From assembly GCA_018831055.1 (NCBI GenBank), contig JAHJRE010000232.1, positions 1 through 37,891 of the forward strand: a DNA stretch of 37,891 nucleotides, given 5' to 3'. This stretch comes from Bacteroidota bacterium. GTDB lineage: Bacteria; Bacteroidota; Bacteroidia; Bacteroidales; B18-G4. The notes beneath the pieces are model-generated. The model saw only the letters and a program-made list of their open reading frames with translations, ran no database searches and was not told the origin of the DNA. This document shows positions 31,753-37,891 of the stretch, piece after piece (positions within the stretch are counted from its first letter, which is position 1; the number at the start of each line of letters is the position of its first letter). The position numbers and the translations under genes were made by a program.

Positions 31753-32628
31753 ATGACAAAGCCAGATGCCCATATTCTGTCGTTTGTATTAAAGTCACAG
31801 AAAAACGAGATTACCGAGTATTACGTTTACTCGCGGCTTTCCCGGAGGATAAAGAACAGGGAGAATGCTGAAATTCTGCAGAAAATTGCTGAAGAAGAAA
31901 AATCCCATTACCATTTCTTCAAGCAAATCAGTGGTAGGAGTTTGCAACCAAATTTCGTTAAAGTCGCATGGTTTTACTGGATCACCCGATTGTTTGGACT
32001 TACCTTTGGGTTAAAGCTGATGGAGAGAGGAGAAGGGCAAGCCCAGGATGATTATAGCCGATATCGCGACAAGATACCCGGGATGGAAAACATCATTGAA
32101 GATGAGACAGATCATGAAAATCAGTTGATACGATTGATCCATGAAGAAAAACTTGATTATGTAGATTCTATCGTTCTGGGACTGAATGACGCCCTGGTTG
32201 AATTAACAGGAACTCTTGCCGGATTGTCCTTTGCTCTTCAAAACACACGTCTTATTGCATTAGCAGGACTAATTACGGGTGTTGCGGCTGCTCTTTCCAT
32301 GGCATCTTCGGAATACCTCTCGAAAAAAGATGAGCCGGGCGGAAACAATCCTATACGGTCGGCACTATACACTGGCCTGGCTTACATCTTCACGGTGATT
32401 ATCCTGATCCTGCCTTATTTATTGCTTGAGCATTACCTGCTTTCTCTGGGATTGACAGTTACAGGAGCAATACTTATAATTGCGGCATTCAATTATTATA
32501 TATCTGTTGCAAAAGGATTATCTTTCAGAAAGCGATTTCTGGAAATGGCAGCCATCAGTCTGGGAGTGGCTCTTCTGAGTTTTGGTATCGGTTATCTGAT
32601 AAAAATCTTCCTTGGAGTGGAACTATAA
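31753..32628 (+). CDS. Ferritin-like/VIT1 (CCC1) fusion metal transporter
   Basis: The 291-residue protein has two parts. Residues 1-130 form a ferritin/rubrerythrin-like four-helix domain with the metal-ligand pattern EITEYYVY and EEEKSHYHFF, then EDETDHENQ. Residues 135-291 form a VIT1/CCC1 membrane domain with LGLNDALVELTGTLAG (about 138-153) and SMASSEYLSKKDE, and five helices. This domain pair occurs in bacterial iron/manganese exporters (MbfA-like), in which the ferritin domain oxidises or collects Fe2+ and the membrane part exports it. The start is 2 bp after the PsiE-like gene. Confidence 0.88.
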   Translation: MTKPDAHILSFVLKSQKNEITEYYVYSRLSRRIKNRENAEILQKIAEEEKSHYHFFKQISGRSLQPNFVKVAWFYWITRLFGLTFGLKLMERGEGQAQDDYSRYRDKIPGMENIIEDETDHENQLIRLIHEEKLDYVDSIVLGLNDALVELTGTLAGLSFALQNTRLIALAGLITGVAAALSMASSEYLSKKDEPGGNNPIRSALYTGLAYIFTVIILILPYLLLEHYLLSLGLTVTGAILIIAAFNYYISVAKGLSFRKRFLEMAAISLGVALLSFGIGYLIKIFLGVEL

Positions 32629-32658
32629 GGAAAATGGTTAAAATTCAATACAAAGGCA

Positions 32659-32689
32659 TTTGGATAAATAAAAAAAATCCATACCTTTG
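32659..32689 (+). promoter_or_regulatory. Promoter of the rpsF-rpsR-rplI operon
   Basis: TTTG (32659-32662) and TACCTTTG (32682-32689) are exactly 19 bp apart. Both boxes match the Bacteroidota housekeeping consensus without mismatch. It is the best promoter in the window. Confidence 0.88.
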
Positions 32690-32733
32690 CACTCCGTTTT
32701 TTAAAATTAATAATTCAATATTTAAACAGATCT

Positions 32734-33087
32734 ATGTCAAATCAGTATGAAACCGTTTTCATTGTAACTCCCGTCTTGTCTGAAGATCAGATGAGGGAAG
32801 CGGTTGATAAGTTCAGAAATTTTCTGAAGGATAACAAGGCTGAGATCGTCCATGAAGAAATATGGGGACTGAAGAAGCTGGCGTATCCTATCCAAAAGAA
32901 ATCGACAGGATTTTACCATCTTTTTGAATTTCAAGCAGAAAGTGAACTCATCGACAAGCTGGAAGTTACTTTCAGGCGTGATGAGCGTATCCTTCGTTTT
33001 CTCACGGTTAAACTGGATAAGCACGCCGTTGCCTACAACGAGAAAAAACGCCAGAAGGCGAAAGAAAAGAAAGAAGCAGAAGCTTAA
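32734..33087 (+). CDS. rpsF: 30S ribosomal protein S6
   Basis: The 117-residue protein has the S6 fold and conserved segments: [16 protein letters not shown] at the start, [25 protein letters not shown] (residues about 37-60) and [16 protein letters not shown] Lys/Glu-rich tail ends the protein. S6 binds the central domain of 16S rRNA together with S18. It is the first gene of the rpsF-rpsR-rplI operon, 44 bp after a perfect-consensus promoter. Confidence 0.98.
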   Translation: MSNQYETVFIVTPVLSEDQMREAVDKFRNFLKDNKAEIVHEEIWGLKKLAYPIQKKSTGFYHLFEFQAESELIDKLEVTFRRDERILRFLTVKLDKHAVAYNEKKRQKAKEKKEAEA

Positions 33088-33107
33088 GAAATTTAAATTA
33101 TCAATTT

Positions 33108-33377
33108 ATGGCAGACAATTCTTCAGAAATCAAGTATTTGACCCCGATAGCGGTTGATACCAAAAAGAAAAAATATTGCCGTTTCAAGAAAAACCGTATT
33201 AGGTATATCGATTATAAGGATGCGGATTTTCTCCTGAAATTTGTGAATGAGCAGGGAAAGATACTTCCCCGCAGGATAACCGGCACATCTACCAAGTATC
33301 AGAAAAAGGTTGCCCAGGCAATTAAAAGGGCAAGGCATCTTGCCTTAATGCCTTATGTTGCAGATATGTTAAAATAA
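33108..33377 (+). CDS. rpsR: 30S ribosomal protein S18
   Basis: The 89-residue basic protein has the S18 signature: [20 protein letters not shown], then [21 protein letters not shown] and [13 protein letters not shown]. It binds S6 and 16S rRNA in the platform. It is 20 bp after rpsF and 12 bp before rplI. A 5' GGAGG-like stretch (aaggagg, 33376-33382) just after it lies 8 bp before the rplI start, unusual in this window. Confidence 0.98.
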   Translation: MADNSSEIKYLTPIAVDTKKKKYCRFKKNRIRYIDYKDADFLLKFVNEQGKILPRRITGTSTKYQKKVAQAIKRARHLALMPYVADMLK

Positions 33378-33389
33378 GGAGGAGCGATC

Positions 33390-33836
33390 ATGGAAGTCAT
33401 TTTAAAACAAGATATTCCCACCCTGGGATATAAGGATGATGTGGTAAAGGTAAAAGATGGGTACGCCAGGAATTTTCTCATTCCGAAAGGTTTAGCCATT
33501 TTAGCTACGGAATCGAGCCGCAAGGTGGTTGCCGAAGTTAAACGCCAAAAAGCCTTCAAAGATGAAAAGATCCGCAAGGAAGCGGAAATCATGGCCGAAG
33601 CCCTGAAAAAGGTGAAACTTACCATTGGTGCAAAGGCCGGTACATCCGGAAAAATTTTCGGTTCGGTAAATAATGTTCAGATTGCCGATGCACTCAAGGA
33701 AAAGAACTATGATATTGACCGCAAACGTATCCTGGTTGACGGTGAATCCATCAAGGAAATCGGAAGCTATAAAGCCAAAATAAACCTGCACAAGGAAATC
33801 TCTGTTGAGATTGAATTTGAGGTTATTGCCGAGTAA
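33390..33836 (+). CDS. rplI: 50S ribosomal protein L9
   Basis: The 148-residue protein begins MEVILKQDIPTLGYKDDVVKV, the L9 N-terminal 23S rRNA-binding domain, with DGYARNFLIPKGLA completing it. A long helix (about 40-75) follows, then the C-terminal domain (GKIFGSVNNVQIADAL). It is the last gene of the operon and is followed by a strong terminator. The GGAGG element 8 bp upstream is a rare clear Shine-Dalgarno-like site here. Confidence 0.98.
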   Translation: MEVILKQDIPTLGYKDDVVKVKDGYARNFLIPKGLAILATESSRKVVAEVKRQKAFKDEKIRKEAEIMAEALKKVKLTIGAKAGTSGKIFGSVNNVQIADALKEKNYDIDRKRILVDGESIKEIGSYKAKINLHKEISVEIEFEVIAE

Positions 33837-33859
33837 GCTTCTGGTATAAATAAAGATTT

Positions 33860-33900
33860 ATCCTGTCTGGTATAAAATTAAAACCGGGCAGGATTTTTTA
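33860..33900 (+). terminator. Rho-independent terminator of the rpsF operon
   Basis: ATCCTGTCTGGT (33860-33871) pairs with ACCGGGCAGGAT (33883-33894), with two G-U pairs, followed by five or more T. It partly overlaps the stop codon region of the convergent gtrA gene at 33898. Confidence 0.88.
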
Positions 33901-34302
33901 TATGCCCTGATTAAAGGTAATAAAGAAGTTTGCAAGGAAATTCCAGACCGTTACAACTCCTATGGCAACCAGCTTGGCGAGATAAAAATTCCATTTAAGC
34001 CTGGAAACTATCAGATATAAAATCAGATTATTGATCCCCAGTCCGATCAGTGAAATGACCAGAAATTCACCGTATTCGAGCGCAATATCCGGATTGGTAC
34101 TTTTAAAAGTCCAGATACGGTTAAATACATAGTTTGAAGTGGCTGCCAGGGTGAATCCGATAGAATTGGAAATGTATTTCTGTACTTTAAAGATCTCCTT
34201 GAAAATGTAGGTAAACCCATAATCCACAAGGAGTCCCGAAAATCCCACTGCTCCGAACTTGAGGAATTTCAGCAGGAATGTTTTTGTGAGAAAATCCAGC
34301 AT
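33898..34302 (-). CDS. GtrA family membrane protein
   Basis: The 134-residue protein has four membrane helices and the GtrA signature FGAVGFSGLLVDYGFTYIF near the start and NYVFNRIWTF near the middle, ending with VWNFLANFFITF. GtrA-type proteins help flip undecaprenyl-linked sugars used in surface polysaccharide modification. The ATG at 34302 is used; an upstream TTG at 34323 lies in a -7 box. Stop converges with the rplI terminator. Confidence 0.88.
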   Translation of the reverse strand: MLDFLTKTFLLKFLKFGAVGFSGLLVDYGFTYIFKEIFKVQKYISNSIGFTLAATSNYVFNRIWTFKSTNPDIALEYGEFLVISLIGLGINNLILYLIVSRLKWNFYLAKLVAIGVVTVWNFLANFFITFNQGI

Positions 34303-34320
34303 TGCCTTTAATGAAAGGCA

Positions 34321-34352
34321 CAAATATAATGAATGTTTGCTAAGGACTACAA
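34321..34352 (-). promoter_or_regulatory. Candidate promoter of gtrA
   Basis: On the minus strand TATATTTG (34321-34328) matches TAnnTTTG, and a partial -33 box TTGT (34349-34352) lies 20 bp upstream. It overlaps the end of the preceding peptidase gene by a few bases. Confidence 0.35.
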
Positions 34353-36113
34353 TTGCACGATCAGCACTTTCTTCTCTCCGTTACGCATAACATCGACAGT
34401 GATAATCTGACCGGGTTCAAGCTTTTTCAAACGGTTCATGTAATCATAGATATTTCCGACCGGATTTCCGTCTATGGCAGTAATTATATCCCCCTTCAAC
34501 AATCCGCATTTTTCGGCCGGACCGTCTTTTTTTACTCCTCCGACGCCAAGCCCGTCATTGGCAGATGATGTGAAATCGGGCATGATGCCCAGAGTGACCT
34601 TCAGGTTCATGTAGTTATTGGTACGTTCTTTGGGGCCTGATTCCCGGAAAGTCAGATCTTCCTGCCGGTTATCAATTGCCATGATAAGGTCGTAAGCCAT
34701 TTTGGAAACCATCTCCTGTCCTTCAAAGTTTATGAATTCAACATCATCCTGGGGGGTATGGTAATCGGAATGAACGCCTGTGTTGATGAAAAATACCGGG
34801 ATATTCTCTGCATAAAATGCAGCATGATCGGAGGGGCCATAGCCTTCCGGAGAATAGGATAAGGCGAGTCCATATCGGTTTTGAAGCTTATTTAGTATCT
34901 CTTCCGCTTCTGCTGATGTCCCTGTTCCACCCACCATCACGCTCTTTTTTTCAGGATCAAGCCTTCCGATCATATCGAAATTGATCATAGCCTTTATGGT
35001 AGTTTTGTCTACAGGACTATGCTGAACAAAGTATTTTGAGCCCAGGAGTCCCATTTCCTCAGCGCTGAATGCAACAGCGATAACGCTTCTTTTCAGGGAT
35101 GCGCGGTTAATTTGCAGTTCCTCGGCAATTTCAATGACCCCTGCTACACCGGAGGCATTATCATCGGCCCCGTTGTGCACAGCGCTTGTATCAGGCACCC
35201 TGGAACCTGAGCCGGGACCACCCATACCCAGGTGGTCGTAATGAGCGCCAATGACGATATATTCATTTTTCAGGACGGGATCACTCCCTTCTACCATACC
35301 CATCACATTAGCTGTTTTAACCTTTACCTGGAGGATGTCGGTTTCTGCTTTCAGATGGTAAGGTATTTCAAAAGACAGTGGTTGTTTTGTTGATATAATT
35401 TGATTTTCAATATCTTCAATTGTTCTTTTCCCGGATTGCAAAAGGCTGTCAGCCATATCTCTTTTAAGCTGTATGACCGGTATCCCGGCACTTGCCCCGG
35501 CCCGGTCGTAATAAATGCTCACCAGTTTGTCCTTATCATCCCATTGTTTTCCTGAGACCAGGATGACCCCGGCGGCTCCATGGTCTTTGGCCGTTATCAC
35601 TTTGTCGCGGTCTCTGCCGTAACCGTAAGGATTATTCGGATCCGGTTCCCCTCTTATCATCATTACCCATTTACCGGAAACGTCGATCCCCTCAAAGTCA
35701 TTCCAGGATACAGAATCATTTTGGAAATCAAATCCATAACCGGCAAACACTACCCGGGCCTCCAGTTTATTGCCGGAGGAAAACGCAAAAGGAGTATAAT
35801 CTTCCCCAACTTTCAATGATTTACCCTGTATTTCCAGCGAGTTGTCTTCTCCCAGGATGACATCAGCTACAACTTCGAATTCCTGGAAATATGAACCGTT
35901 AACCGGCATTAAGCCCGCTTCATGGAATTGCTCTGCAATATAGGCCCGCGATAACGAATCTCCCATCGTTCCAGGCTTCCTGCCTGCCAAATCATCGGAG
36001 GCCAGATAACCAACATGGTCCCGGAGCTCGGAAGCGGTTATCTGAATGTTATTTTGCGAAAAACCTGATAATACAGAGAAAACGAGAGTGATAAGAAAAA
36101 TAATTCTATTCAT
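34347..36113 (-). CDS. M28 family aminopeptidase with PA and PDZ domains
   Basis: The 588-residue protein has a signal peptide (1-19, ending GFSQ). Residues about 100-235 form a protease-associated (PA) domain. Residues about 265-485 form an M28 zinc peptidase with IGAHYDHLGM, VHNGADDNASGVAGV, SAEEMGLLGSKYF, FDMIGR and SDYHTPQDD, which together supply two-zinc ligands and the catalytic Glu. Residues about 500-588 form a PDZ domain (GLGVGGVKKDGPAEKCGLLKG in pattern). It is probably a periplasmic aminopeptidase. It stands alone, with gtrA downstream and element C upstream. Confidence 0.93.
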   Translation of the reverse strand: MNRIIFLITLVFSVLSGFSQNNIQITASELRDHVGYLASDDLAGRKPGTMGDSLSRAYIAEQFHEAGLMPVNGSYFQEFEVVADVILGEDNSLEIQGKSLKVGEDYTPFAFSSGNKLEARVVFAGYGFDFQNDSVSWNDFEGIDVSGKWVMMIRGEPDPNNPYGYGRDRDKVITAKDHGAAGVILVSGKQWDDKDKLVSIYYDRAGASAGIPVIQLKRDMADSLLQSGKRTIEDIENQIISTKQPLSFEIPYHLKAETDILQVKVKTANVMGMVEGSDPVLKNEYIVIGAHYDHLGMGGPGSGSRVPDTSAVHNGADDNASGVAGVIEIAEELQINRASLKRSVIAVAFSAEEMGLLGSKYFVQHSPVDKTTIKAMINFDMIGRLDPEKKSVMVGGTGTSAEAEEILNKLQNRYGLALSYSPEGYGPSDHAAFYAENIPVFFINTGVHSDYHTPQDDVEFINFEGQEMVSKMAYDLIMAIDNRQEDLTFRESGPKERTNNYMNLKVTLGIMPDFTSSANDGLGVGGVKKDGPAEKCGLLKGDIITAIDGNPVGNIYDYMNRLKKLEPGQIITVDVMRNGEKKVLIVQL

Positions 36114-36140
36114 CCTGACTTAGTTTATGTAAAAAATGAT

Positions 36141-36334
36141 TTTATTTTTTATGAGTATTGGGAAACATTAACACAAAGTTACAGGCGACAAGTTGCAAGC
36201 GACAACTCATCACTCACCCATCACTCATCACTCATCACCCACTCCCACACTACCTGTAGCCTGTAACCTGCATCCTGCAACCATAGAGAAGGTAACTTGA
36301 TATTAATCATTCCCGATACTCATTTTATTTTTTT
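36141..36334. repeat. Element C: MITE-like element with heptamer core
   Basis: The left end ATGAGTATTGGGAAACATTAA (36151-36171, one base over the core of 20) is the inverted partner of the right end TTAATCATTCCCGATACTCAT. The core 36178-36282 is about fifteen heptamers (GTTACAG, GCGACAA, GTTGCAA, CTCATCA, ATCACTC, TGTAGCC, TGTAACC, TGCATCC, TGCAACC), with one slip near 36220. The right 66 bp (36266-36331) match element B at 65 positions. The core is longer than in B, mostly by extra CTCATCA-type units. It fills the 256-bp spacer between the M28 peptidase and SDR genes. No ORF is inside. Confidence 0.82.
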
Positions 36335-36369
36335 GTTTTCAACCCGGGTATTACATAGTTGCAACAAAA

Positions 36370-37191
36370 TTACAAGTTTTCCGGTAAAGAAATGCCTGTG
36401 AGATTTTCACTCAGATTCCATAGGTTTTTTGCGGCTTCCGGGTTATAAGAAAAAGGGGAAGACTCAGTGATTGATTTATTGGTAAAATATTTGCCGGTAA
36501 CACCGTTAATCTTGTCGCTATGCGCCAGGAATACTGAGGTTCCGGCTCCTTCCTCGACGCTTGCTCCACTGATGCCAAAACCTTCATAAAGTAGCTTCGT
36601 CGAAATTACTCCCGGATGCAGGCAATTTACACTGATGCCCATTTCTTTCACCTTTGAGGCCAGTTCATAAGTGAATAAAATATTACTCAGCTTCGATAAA
36701 GCGTATGCGCTGTAATCCATGTATGAGTTGATTTCCTGGATGTCGGCGAAATCGATTTTAGGACTGTTACGGTGAGCAATGGAGCTTACTATAATGATCT
36801 TGCCCTTCTCCGACTTCTTTAGCATATCAAGTAAAAGTAAGGTTAGACTATATACCGATAAATGATTTACAGCAAAGGTCATTTCATAACCATCGCGGGA
36901 AAAGTTTTGTTTTCGCTGATAGGTCCCGGCATTATTGATCAGTATGTCCAGATGGTCGAAACGTTTATGTAGCATACCCGACATTTCGCGGATGGATTTC
37001 TGTGATGACAGGTCGGATAAAATCAGAGTGAGGTCTCGGTTTCCTGTCTTTTCCCGTATTTCTTCCAGGGTTATCTCTCCTTTACGACGATTCTTGCCAT
37101 GTATGATCACATGATAACCCAGCAAGGCAAGTTCTGTAGCAGTCTGTTTTCCAATACCATCGGTAGATCCGGTAACGAGAGCGATTTTCAT
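36370..37191 (-). CDS. SDR family oxidoreductase
   Basis: The 273-residue classical short-chain dehydrogenase has the cofactor motif TGSTDGIG (residues 7-14), DLSSQ near 60 for adenine binding, NNAG (86-89), Ser137 in VSSIAH and the catalytic YALSK (Tyr163, Lys167). A basic residue pair after the first Gly-rich loop (HGKNRRK) suggests NADP(H) preference. The layout resembles retinol dehydrogenase 13/14-like proteins, but the substrate is unknown. It stands alone in the minus direction. Confidence 0.92.
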   Translation of the reverse strand: MKIALVTGSTDGIGKQTATELALLGYHVIIHGKNRRKGEITLEEIREKTGNRDLTLILSDLSSQKSIREMSGMLHKRFDHLDILINNAGTYQRKQNFSRDGYEMTFAVNHLSVYSLTLLLLDMLKKSEKGKIIIVSSIAHRNSPKIDFADIQEINSYMDYSAYALSKLSNILFTYELASKVKEMGISVNCLHPGVISTKLLYEGFGISGASVEEGAGTSVFLAHSDKINGVTGKYFTNKSITESSPFSYNPEAAKNLWNLSENLTGISLPENL

Positions 37192-37453
37192 AGTCGTAAT
37201 GAGTTCTTACCTGTTAATAACAACCTGAAATCGGGCTTTGTTCATAATTTTTCAATTTGAATCGAAGGCGAAAAGGCCTGAAAAAAAAGATAATTCCTGA
37301 GGCCTGAAAAAAAAAGTGTAGGTGTTAATAAAAAAAACGTAGTTTTTTCTTGATTTTTTGTTTATTTTTTTTGAATATTTGTAAGTGACATAAAGATTTG
37401 GTTTTGTTTGTTTTTTTGGCCGCCTGAAAAGGCGGCTTTTTTTTTGGGGAGGT
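37192..37453. other. AT-rich spacer with direct repeats, no gene seen
   Basis: This 262-bp spacer contains GGCCTGAAAAAAAA twice, at 37275-37288 and 37301-37314, 26 bp apart, and a related CGCCTGAAAA at 37421-37430 in the hairpin. It is rich in homopolymer A and T runs. No ORF, tRNA or full promoter is seen; an AATATTTG (37373-37380) differs at one base from the -7 consensus. Confidence 0.5.
37419..37445 (+). terminator. Plus-strand terminator with no plus-strand gene upstream
   Basis: GCCGCC (37419-37424) pairs with GGCGGC (37431-37436) around TGAAAA, followed by nine T. It is a strong intrinsic terminator on the plus strand, but both neighbouring genes are on the minus strand. On the minus strand the hairpin would be followed by A, not T, so it cannot serve the kinase gene. 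Confidence 0.75.
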
Positions 37454-37891
37454 TTATCCTATTACGTTAATGGTAACATCGACCCTTGTACCGGAAGGTT
37501 GACCATTATCAGCGTGCAGATCGGTAATACTAAAGTTTATGTTGAATTTTTTATACTTCCCGAAAAGTTCCATGTACTGCCGGATCATCTTAAGCCCCAG
37601 ACCGGTTGATTCTTTGCTGTATTCGGCAGCCTTTGCTCGTCCAACCCCGTTGTCGGTTACGGTAATGCTGAGGTTATCATCCGTGCCTTTAATGCGGATT
37701 CCTATATAACCTTTACCTTCTTTTCTATAGATGCCGTGCTTAACGGCATTTTCGGCAAAGACCTGAATGATCATCTTCGGAACAGGCAATTCCATATCTG
37801 TTTGTTCATCCGTTTCAATGGAATAATCGAATTTATCACCAAAACGGAACTTTTCCAGTTCCAGGTATTCTTTCACGAAAATAATTTCATC
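37454..37891 (-). CDS. LytS-type sensor histidine kinase, C-terminal part (cut by window edge)
   Basis: The reading frame is open to the window edge, so the N-terminus is missing. The visible 145 residues begin DEIIFVKEYLELEKFRFGDKF, the segment that joins the His_kinase dimer helix to the ATPase domain in the LytS family. The ATP-binding boxes follow: N box ENAVKHG, G1 DNGVG and G2 GLGLKMI. The last residues TRVDVTINVIG close the domain. Such kinases signal to LytTR response regulators. Sensor and membrane parts are outside the window, as may be its partner gene. Confidence 0.92.
   Translation of the reverse strand, partial: DEIIFVKEYLELEKFRFGDKFDYSIETDEQTDMELPVPKMIIQVFAENAVKHGIYRKEGKGYIGIRIKGTDDNLSITVTDNGVGRAKAAEYSKESTGLGLKMIRQYMELFGKYKKFNINFSITDLHADNGQPSGTRVDVTINVIG

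Overview
The window reads as a chromosome segment from a Gram-negative Bacteroidota bacterium, most likely of the order Bacteroidales. Supporting signs are: genes for lipid A, Kdo and heptose synthesis (lpxB, a kdsC-type phosphatase, an hldE-type heptose kinase); a PorT-like type IX secretion protein with three exported proteins that end in type IX sorting domains; promoters of the Bacteroidota type (TTTG, about 19 bp, TAnnTTTG); and almost no Shine-Dalgarno sequences. The species cannot be named from the sequence.

Layout. Positions 64-6708 hold two compact minus-strand operons. The first is DUF2520 protein, kdsC, UbiA-type prenyltransferase and maf. The second is DUF502 protein, surE, a small membrane protein, lpxB and a BASS transporter. 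Positions 6938-9308 hold a B12-binding MerR regulator, an ECF sigma factor and a divergent SRPBCC protein, which resembles the light-responsive CarH/LitR regulatory module but has no carotenoid or photolyase genes beside it. Position 9496 starts a 1036-residue exported DUF4397 repeat protein. Positions 12664-15749 hold a membrane-anchored protein, an aspartate aminotransferase, a heptose-7-phosphate kinase and a small conserved-looking ORF. Positions 15750-18483 are repeat-rich around porT, an unknown gene and tRNA-Glu. Then come a MazF/ribbon-helix-helix toxin-antitoxin pair, a lipoprotein, a T9SS cargo, a TPR-HTH regulator, an amidohydrolase, a LytTR response regulator and a DUF4114 T9SS cargo. 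The right third has rpsT, radC, a wecB-like epimerase, nhaA, a PsiE-like protein, a ferritin/VIT1 fusion, the rpsF-rpsR-rplI operon, gtrA, an M28 peptidase, an SDR oxidoreductase and the end of a LytS-type histidine kinase that runs off the right edge.

The most unusual feature is a family of intergenic DNA built on a strict 7-nucleotide period. One array (15981-16253) keeps a perfect 7-nt register for 39 units while its sequence class changes three times. Three further loci (17908-18036, 18211-18371, 36141-36334) place heptamer cores between inverted ends of the type ATGAGTATCGGGAA. Two of them are clearly copies of one element: their right 66 bp match at 65 positions although they lie 18 kb apart. 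They look like a non-autonomous, MITE-like element whose variable core is a heptamer array. Two copies flank the tRNA-Glu gene.

Functional themes are envelope biogenesis (LPS precursors, possible ether-lipid or quinone prenyl transfer, GtrA, the epimerase), type IX secretion and its cargo, regulation (B12-MerR/ECF, LytTR, TPR-HTH), and housekeeping ribosomal genes. All functional calls come from reading motifs by eye; no database search was run.
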